Assembly (NCBI GenBank): GCA_031259515.1
Contig: JAIRLK010000128.1
Location: 1 to 6,881 of the forward strand
From: Treponema sp.
GTDB taxonomy: Bacteria; Spirochaetota; Spirochaetia; Treponematales; Breznakiellaceae
Reading direction: 5' to 3'
DNA: 6,881 nt
Part shown: piece after piece, positions 6,081-6,881 of the stretch
Layout of the letters: every line of letters starts with the position of its first letter
How positions within the stretch are numbered: position 1 is the stretch's first letter
The notes under the pieces: generated by a model
Databases searched by the model: none
Told to the model about the DNA's origin: nothing
What the model saw: the letters and a program-made list of their open reading frames with translations, nothing else
Program-made: the position numbers and the translations under genes

Positions 6081-6088
6081 ATTATCAA
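6052..6088. promoter_or_regulatory. Three copies of T(T/C)GATAA over the regulator promoter
   Basis: TTGATAA at 6052-6058 and TCGATAA at 6071-6077 on the plus strand, with TTGATAA on the minus strand at 6088-6082. The first two start 19 bases apart; the last two face each other around a four-A spacer. The cluster covers the candidate -35 to start-site region, a natural place for autoregulation, though AT-richness weakens the case. Confidence 0.35.
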
Positions 6089-6110
6089 TACAGGAATGGT
6101 AGAGCAGTAA

Positions 6111-6881
6111 ATGAATACCTTGTTTTTTAAGTACGCCATAGAAATTGAACGTACCCGGTCCATCACCAAGGCGGCGGAGAATCTCTACATGGCCCAGCCG
6201 AATTTAAGCAAGGCGATCAAAGAAGTGGAAGAAACGATTGGGTTTTCTATTTTTGAACGGAGCTCCAAGGGGGTCGTTCCCACCCAAAAGGGACTTCGAT
6301 TTCTGGACTATGCCCGGAAAATTCTGGAAGAGATGGAACAGATCAATAAACTCACCGAGGCGGAAAACCCGGAGTATCAGGATTTCAGCATATCCATGCC
6401 GAGAGGCAGTTATATTGCCGAGGGGTTTACACGGTTTGCCATGGAGCTTGATTTTGAAAAGGAGATCAATATCAATATTCAGGAAACCAACTCGGTCCGC
6501 ACCATAGACGATGTGATTGACAATAAATTTAACCTGGGCATTATTCGCTACCAGACAATGTACGAAAATTATTATTTTGATTATCTTGCGAATAAACATT
6601 TAGATCATGATCAGATTTGGGAATTCGAATATCTGGTCCTGATGTCGAAAAATCATCCCCTGGCTATGGATGAGGAAGTACAGTTTCCCAAGCTGAAATA
6701 CTATATTGAGATCGTTCACGGCGATACGGTAGTCCCTTACCTTAACGCAGCGGAATTGCGGTATCCCTTGGCAGAGGCTATTCCCAAAAGACGGATATAC
6801 CTCTATGAACGGTTTAACCAGTTTGATCTGCTCACCAGGCTGCCGGCCACCTATATGTGGGTTTCGCCCATTCCTGACAAA
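6111..6881 (+). CDS. LysR-type transcriptional regulator (3' end outside window)
   Basis: An open frame of 257 codons with no stop before the window end; family members are about 300 residues, so roughly 40 are missing. The N-terminus is a classic LysR winged helix-turn-helix: RSITKAAENLYMAQPNLSKAIKEVEETIGFSIFER (16-50), with the AQPNLS recognition segment and the closing G-x-x-x-FER. A long linker helix follows (about 58-85), then the start of a periplasmic-binding-protein-like effector domain (from about 91, DFSISMPRGSYIAEGF). NLGIIRYQ (141-148) and EYLVLMSKNHPL (173-184) are typical effector-domain strands. The ATG at 6111 places the helix-turn-helix at the usual distance from the N-terminus. 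Divergent orientation next to the importer operon suggests control of that operon and possibly of itself. The ligand is unknown; a purine-related compound or other transporter cargo is a guess. Confidence 0.93.
   Translation, partial: MNTLFFKYAIEIERTRSITKAAENLYMAQPNLSKAIKEVEETIGFSIFERSSKGVVPTQKGLRFLDYARKILEEMEQINKLTEAENPEYQDFSISMPRGSYIAEGFTRFAMELDFEKEININIQETNSVRTIDDVIDNKFNLGIIRYQTMYENYYFDYLANKHLDHDQIWEFEYLVLMSKNHPLAMDEEVQFPKLKYYIEIVHGDTVVPYLNAAELRYPLAEAIPKRRIYLYERFNQFDLLTRLPATYMWVSPIPDK

Noticed and set aside
6204..6599. Open frame of 131 codons on the minus strand within the regulator gene
   Set aside because: It lies opposite a convincing LysR-type coding sequence, including part of its helix-turn-helix region, and has no independent support.

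Overview
The window reads as a piece of chromosome from a spirochaete, most likely a Treponema-type organism of moderate GC content. This is an inference. It rests on the AFA-AGGKQ style of signal peptide on the binding protein and on the arrangement of a Bmp-family ABC importer, a type that treponemes carry in several copies. No rRNA, tRNA or other marker gene is present to confirm it.

Layout. Positions 20-883 (minus strand) hold a visibly AT-rich gene for a lipoprotein with a GH18-like TIM-barrel signature, apparently with its own promoter at about 905-933. Positions 1008-5755 (minus strand) hold a compact four-gene, GC-richer operon. In transcription order it encodes a Bmp-family periplasmic binding protein (5755-4658), a double-domain ATPase (4627-3077), a first membrane permease (3080-2007, overlapping the ATPase gene by ATGA) and a second permease (1976-1008, TTG start with a strong ribosome binding site). 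Together they form a complete importer of the nucleoside/purine (YufNOPQ/NupNOPQ, PnrACDE) class. Riboflavin (RfuABCD class) is an alternative substrate. A LysR-type regulator starts at 6111 on the plus strand, divergent from the operon, and runs off the window end after 257 codons. It is the obvious candidate for controlling the importer in response to the substrate or a derivative.

The most unusual part is the 355-base divergent intergenic region (5756-6110). It has a good sigma70-type promoter for the operon (TTGATC, 17 bases, TATAGT) whose -10 lies in a near-palindrome with T-N11-A spacing. An exact 11-base copy of the core of that palindrome lies about 220 bases away in inverted orientation. 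Between them is a GC-rich block that can fold into several perfect hairpins. Two readings fit: a two-site LysR operator with an unrelated palindromic repeat between, or a small non-coding element (MITE-like) with 11-base terminal inverted repeats that now supplies the operon's promoter. No wholly new protein system is visible; the coding genes belong to known families.
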